DNA of 64,000 nt from [Leptolyngbya] sp. JSC-1. GTDB lineage: Bacteria > Cyanobacteriota > Cyanobacteriia > Elainellales > Elainellaceae. Of this stretch, positions 61,791 through 64,000 are shown piece by piece. The stretch's first letter is position 1; the number at the start of each line of letters is the position of its first letter. The position numbers were made by a program, and so were the translations under genes. The DNA lies in the NCBI GenBank assembly GCA_000733415.1, contig KL662191.1:640370-704369 (forward strand), read 5' to 3'. The notes beneath the pieces were generated by a model that saw only the letters and a program-made list of their open reading frames with translations, did not search any database and was not told where the DNA came from.

Positions 61791-61875
61791 TGCGGAACCC
61801 GGGACTTGAACCCGGAAGTCTTTAACAGACACTAGAACCTGAATCTAGCGCGTCTACCAATTCCGCCAGTTCCGC
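61791..61875 (-). tRNA. trnL: tRNA-Leu (anticodon CAG)
   Basis: The minus strand folds as a class II tRNA. The acceptor stem is GCGGAAC/GTTCCGC with an A discriminator, and the D-arm region is GGCGGAATTGGTAGACGC. The anticodon arm CTAGA-TTCAGGT-TCTAG places CAG at positions 34-36. A long variable arm (TGTCTGTTAAAGACT) and the TPsiC arm CCGGGTTCAAGTCCCGG follow. CCA is not encoded. It decodes CUG leucine codons. Confidence 0.97.
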
Positions 61876-62042
61876 TTATTAAGTTCAATCTTGGCAACCT
61901 TAAAGCACTCGGCGTGCGTTTCAGACTGCGATTTACCATCATGCCGTAAACAAAGGATTTCGTCAACTGCTCCAGCGGCAAAAATTTCTTCGCCTGTTTG
62001 AATTTTTTGACAGCAAAATCGCCAGAAGGCGATACACTCCAC
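61854..62042 (-). CDS. Possible small cysteine/histidine-rich protein
   Basis: A 62-codon frame just upstream of, and overlapping by 22 bp, tRNA-Leu on the same strand. It reads IAFWRFCCQKIQTGEEIFAA, then EILCLRHDGKSQSETHAECF and KVAKIELNKRNWRNW. Paired CC, C-x2-H and H-x2-C groups resemble a small zinc site, and the sequence looks protein-like. The start (GTG 62042) lacks a convincing Shine-Dalgarno and the stop lies within the tRNA. It may be real, a decayed gene or chance. Confidence 0.3.
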   Translation of the reverse strand: MECIAFWRFCCQKIQTGEEIFAAGAVDEILCLRHDGKSQSETHAECFKVAKIELNKRNWRNW

Positions 62043-62230
62043 TGAGGAGACTTCTGGACATTCTTGACGTTTCCGGTAGAATCAGTACCAAATTTGTTTG
62101 CTTTGCAGCTTTGAGGCCATAGTTTGCAGGAAAGGTTGCAAACAAAATTGATTAAGTTCTGGAGGACAGAGCCATTACTTCTCATCTCAGCATTTCAAGT
62201 TCCTACGCTCCGACCGAGGAAGACAAAACA

Positions 62231-63544
62231 GTGCTTCGTATCTGGGGTAGGCAGCCACTACGAGGACAGGTCAAAATTAGCGGAGCCAAGAATTCTGCTC
62301 TGGTGATTATGGCTGGGGCGCTACTCTGTGCGGATGATTGTCGCATCCGTAATGTGCCTTCTTTGGTAGATGTCTCCCGCATGGGCGAGATTTTGTCGGC
62401 CCTAGGCGTCAAGCTTCAGCGGCAGGGAGACACGCTTGAGATCAATGCTAGCCACATCGGGCAGTCGAAAGCACCTTATGAGCTGGTCAGTCAGCTCCGG
62501 GCCAGCTTTTTTATCATCGGTCCGCTGCTGGCTCGGTTGGGAATGGCTCGCGTTCCTCTACCCGGCGGTTGTGCGATTGGGGCGAGGCCAGTGGATCTGC
62601 ATGTGCGGGGCCTACAGGCGATGGGAGCCGATGTGCAGATTGAGCATGGCACGGTACATGCCTACCTGAAGGGTGGTAAGAAACGCTTGCAGGGAGCCAG
62701 GATTTACCTAGACTGCCCCAGCGTTGGCGCTACCGAAACCCTGATGATGGCTGCCACTCTAGCCGAAGGGGAAACAATTATCGAAAATGCCGCTCAGGAA
62801 CCGGAAGTGGTGGATCTGGCTAACTTCTGTCGGGCAATGGGTGCTCGGATTCGTGGGGCCGGCACCAACACCATTGTGATTTCTGGCGTACCGCGGCTGC
62901 ACTCTACCGACTACAGCATTATCCCCGATCGGATCGAGGCTGGTACTTTCTTAGTGGCAGGAGCAATTACTCGCTCCGAGATTAGCTTGGCTCCTGTAGT
63001 TCCCGATCACCTCACAGCCGTGATTGCCAAGCTGCGCAGTATTGGAGCTGATGTAGTGGCCGATGCGCCCAACCGCCTGCGGCTAATTCCCGGCCAGCGA
63101 CATGTTGCCACAGATATCAAAACCATGCCCTTCCCAGGGTTTCCCACTGATATGCAGGCCCAGTTTATGGCGCTATTAACCCTGAGCGAAGGCAATAGCG
63201 TAATTAGCGAAACCGTATTTGAGAACCGTCTGCGTCATGTGGCCGAACTGAACCGCATGGGAGCTGACATCACCGTCAAAAACAACATTGCAATTGTGCG
63301 GGGTGTACCGATGCTATCCGGTGCCCCAGTAGTTGCCACAGACCTACGAGCCTCAGCAGCGCTGGTTTTGGCCGGATTAGCCGCCGATGGTGTCACAACC
63401 ATTCAAAGCTTGCAGCATCTCGATCGCGGCTATGAAAACCTGGAAGGTAAACTGCAAGGACTGGGCGCGAAACTCTGCCGAGTCGAAGCAGACACCGAAC
63501 CCAACACGGTTGATGCACCGAATTTACCGACGGTTCTCTCCTGA
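62231..63544 (+). CDS. murA: UDP-N-acetylglucosamine 1-carboxyvinyltransferase
   Basis: Transfers enolpyruvate from PEP to UDP-GlcNAc, the first committed step of peptidoglycan synthesis. The 437 residues show two EPSP-synthase-like domains. KISGAKNSALVIMAGALLCA carries the conserved lysine and asparagine, and PLPGGCAIGARPVDLH the catalytic cysteine loop (cysteine present, so a fosfomycin-sensitive type). FPGFPTDMQAQFMALLTL is conserved in domain 2. GTG 62231 is the first usual start; ATT 62174, 8 bp after GGAGG, would add 19 residues similar to the extension known in cyanobacterial homologues. Confidence 0.96.
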   Translation: MLRIWGRQPLRGQVKISGAKNSALVIMAGALLCADDCRIRNVPSLVDVSRMGEILSALGVKLQRQGDTLEINASHIGQSKAPYELVSQLRASFFIIGPLLARLGMARVPLPGGCAIGARPVDLHVRGLQAMGADVQIEHGTVHAYLKGGKKRLQGARIYLDCPSVGATETLMMAATLAEGETIIENAAQEPEVVDLANFCRAMGARIRGAGTNTIVISGVPRLHSTDYSIIPDRIEAGTFLVAGAITRSEISLAPVVPDHLTAVIAKLRSIGADVVADAPNRLRLIPGQRHVATDIKTMPFPGFPTDMQAQFMALLTLSEGNSVISETVFENRLRHVAELNRMGADITVKNNIAIVRGVPMLSGAPVVATDLRASAALVLAGLAADGVTTIQSLQHLDRGYENLEGKLQGLGAKLCRVEADTEPNTVDAPNLPTVLS

Positions 63545-63586
63545 AGCCAATCGTTCAGATCAGGTCCACTCAATATCAGCTACTAG

Positions 63587-63619
63587 AATGGGAAGTTCAA
63601 TGCTTCCCATTTCTGTTTT
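63587..63619 (+). terminator. Hairpin terminator after murA
   Basis: AATGGGAAG (63587-63595) pairs exactly with CTTCCCATT (63603-63611) around a 7-base loop. TCTGTTTT follows. Confidence 0.7.
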
Positions 63620-63677
63620 AAATCTTTGAACTTAATCAAACCCACAAACAGAGTGCAACCTGCCCATCACCAACTCT

Positions 63678-63723
63678 CTTCTGACTCCTGACTCCTAACT
63701 CCTCACCCCTCACCCCTTCCCCT
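63678..63723. repeat. Short tandem repeats (CTGACTC / CACCCCT type)
   Basis: Heptamers of the CTGACTC/CTAACTC type are followed by CACCCCT copies between murA and the DUF760 gene. The unit is the same class as at 17987-18031 and 54180-54215. Confidence 0.8.
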
Positions 63724-63838
63724 TCCCATTACGTAGATCCGTCTTTCTAGGTTCGGTTCTGCCCATCTGTACTCGGTTTTGCCCTTTGTTACATTAAGTT
63801 CATAAACCAAAGGCCACAGTCCGAGTGAGGTTCCTACC

Positions 63839-64000
63839 GTGAACAACGCAACGAATAAAATTTCTGAATACTTTGGTGGTGAGTCAAGCAACTTACTCTG
63901 GCAGTATATTCAGTCCATGAGTCCAGAAACCGTGGCTCAACTGTCGAAACCCGGATCGGGCGAAGTGATGCAAGTGATGGAACGCAACATTATTGGACTT
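63839..64000 (+). CDS. DUF760 domain-containing protein (partial)
   Basis: From GTG 63839 the frame runs open to the window edge for 54 codons. SNLLWQYIQSMSPETVAQLS and SGEVMQVMERNIIGL match the N-terminal part of DUF760, a cyanobacterial and plastid family of unknown function with a helical domain. The first 20 residues are variable. The C-terminus lies beyond the window. Confidence 0.85.
   Translation, partial: MNNATNKISEYFGGESSNLLWQYIQSMSPETVAQLSKPGSGEVMQVMERNIIGL

Overview
The window comes from a cyanobacterium, most likely a filamentous Leptolyngbya-like or related genome. The indications are a cyanobacterial acyl-ACP reductase, a PetL-like cytochrome b6f mini-subunit, a tandem-domain QueD, a CbiG-CobJ fusion, many small conserved proteins of the cyanobacterial DUF type (DUF1816, DUF2854, DUF3326, DUF760, DUF29, DUF4350), and heptanucleotide tandem repeats between genes. 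It is ordinary chromosome, densely coded on both strands, with two short accessory patches.

Layout. 1-8762: an HNH nuclease, an orphan acyl-ACP reductase (aar), a fused two-domain peptide-type ABC ATPase, RadC, a STAS protein, mini-RNase III, a TrmH-type rRNA methyltransferase, DUF1816 and an alpha/beta hydrolase. 8868-10465 is a gene graveyard: a decayed IS3 transposase tail, remnants of a nucleotidyltransferase-like/DUF4926 pair, a frameshifted polymorphic-toxin-like domain with an intact partner gene, and a CHAT-like/pentapeptide-repeat gene broken by an in-frame TGA. 10559-21304: tandem QueD, CobS, Tgt, a thioredoxin-like ferredoxin, a LuxR-type response regulator, a DUF4129-DUF4350-MoxR unit, DUF29 and ATP-type PEP carboxykinase. 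21886-28088: an LCP protein, a membrane protein, a lipoprotein serpin directly downstream of a secreted subtilase, and ribulose-phosphate epimerase. 28132-29730 is the second accessory patch: an XRE regulator with a candidate operator, a frameshifted conserved gene and a chimeric antitoxin/toxin-like ORF. 29705-47000: polyphosphate kinase, Fe superoxide dismutase, SecD-SecF, a Uma2 nuclease, an Hsp70-like ATPase whose reading frame is linked to the upstream coiled-coil protein through an A10 tract, AroB, an AI-2E transporter, a GDSL esterase, a pentapeptide membrane protein and a second LCP protein. 47212-64000: ManC, a GT-C glycosyltransferase, a pseudo-receiver, a polysaccharide deacetylase, a CPBP protease, DUF3326, a ferredoxin, small conserved proteins, an ABC-2 permease, CbiG-CobJ, PetL, a B12-radical SAM enzyme, tRNA-Leu(CAG), MurA and the start of a DUF760 gene.

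Themes. Envelope and polysaccharide functions recur (two LCP proteins, ManC, GT-C transferase, deacetylase, MurA, SecDF). Cofactor genes include two B12 genes (cobS, cobJ) and two queuosine genes (queD, tgt). Short tandem repeats invade gene ends: at least four stop codons lie inside repeat units, and one repeat lies inside the ABC ATPase linker. I see no CRISPR array, no intact transposon and no clearly new multi-gene system. The most unusual items are the A10-linked ORF pair, the serpin-subtilase pair, the broken toxin beside an intact partner gene, and a probable ATT start codon behind a strong Shine-Dalgarno sequence.
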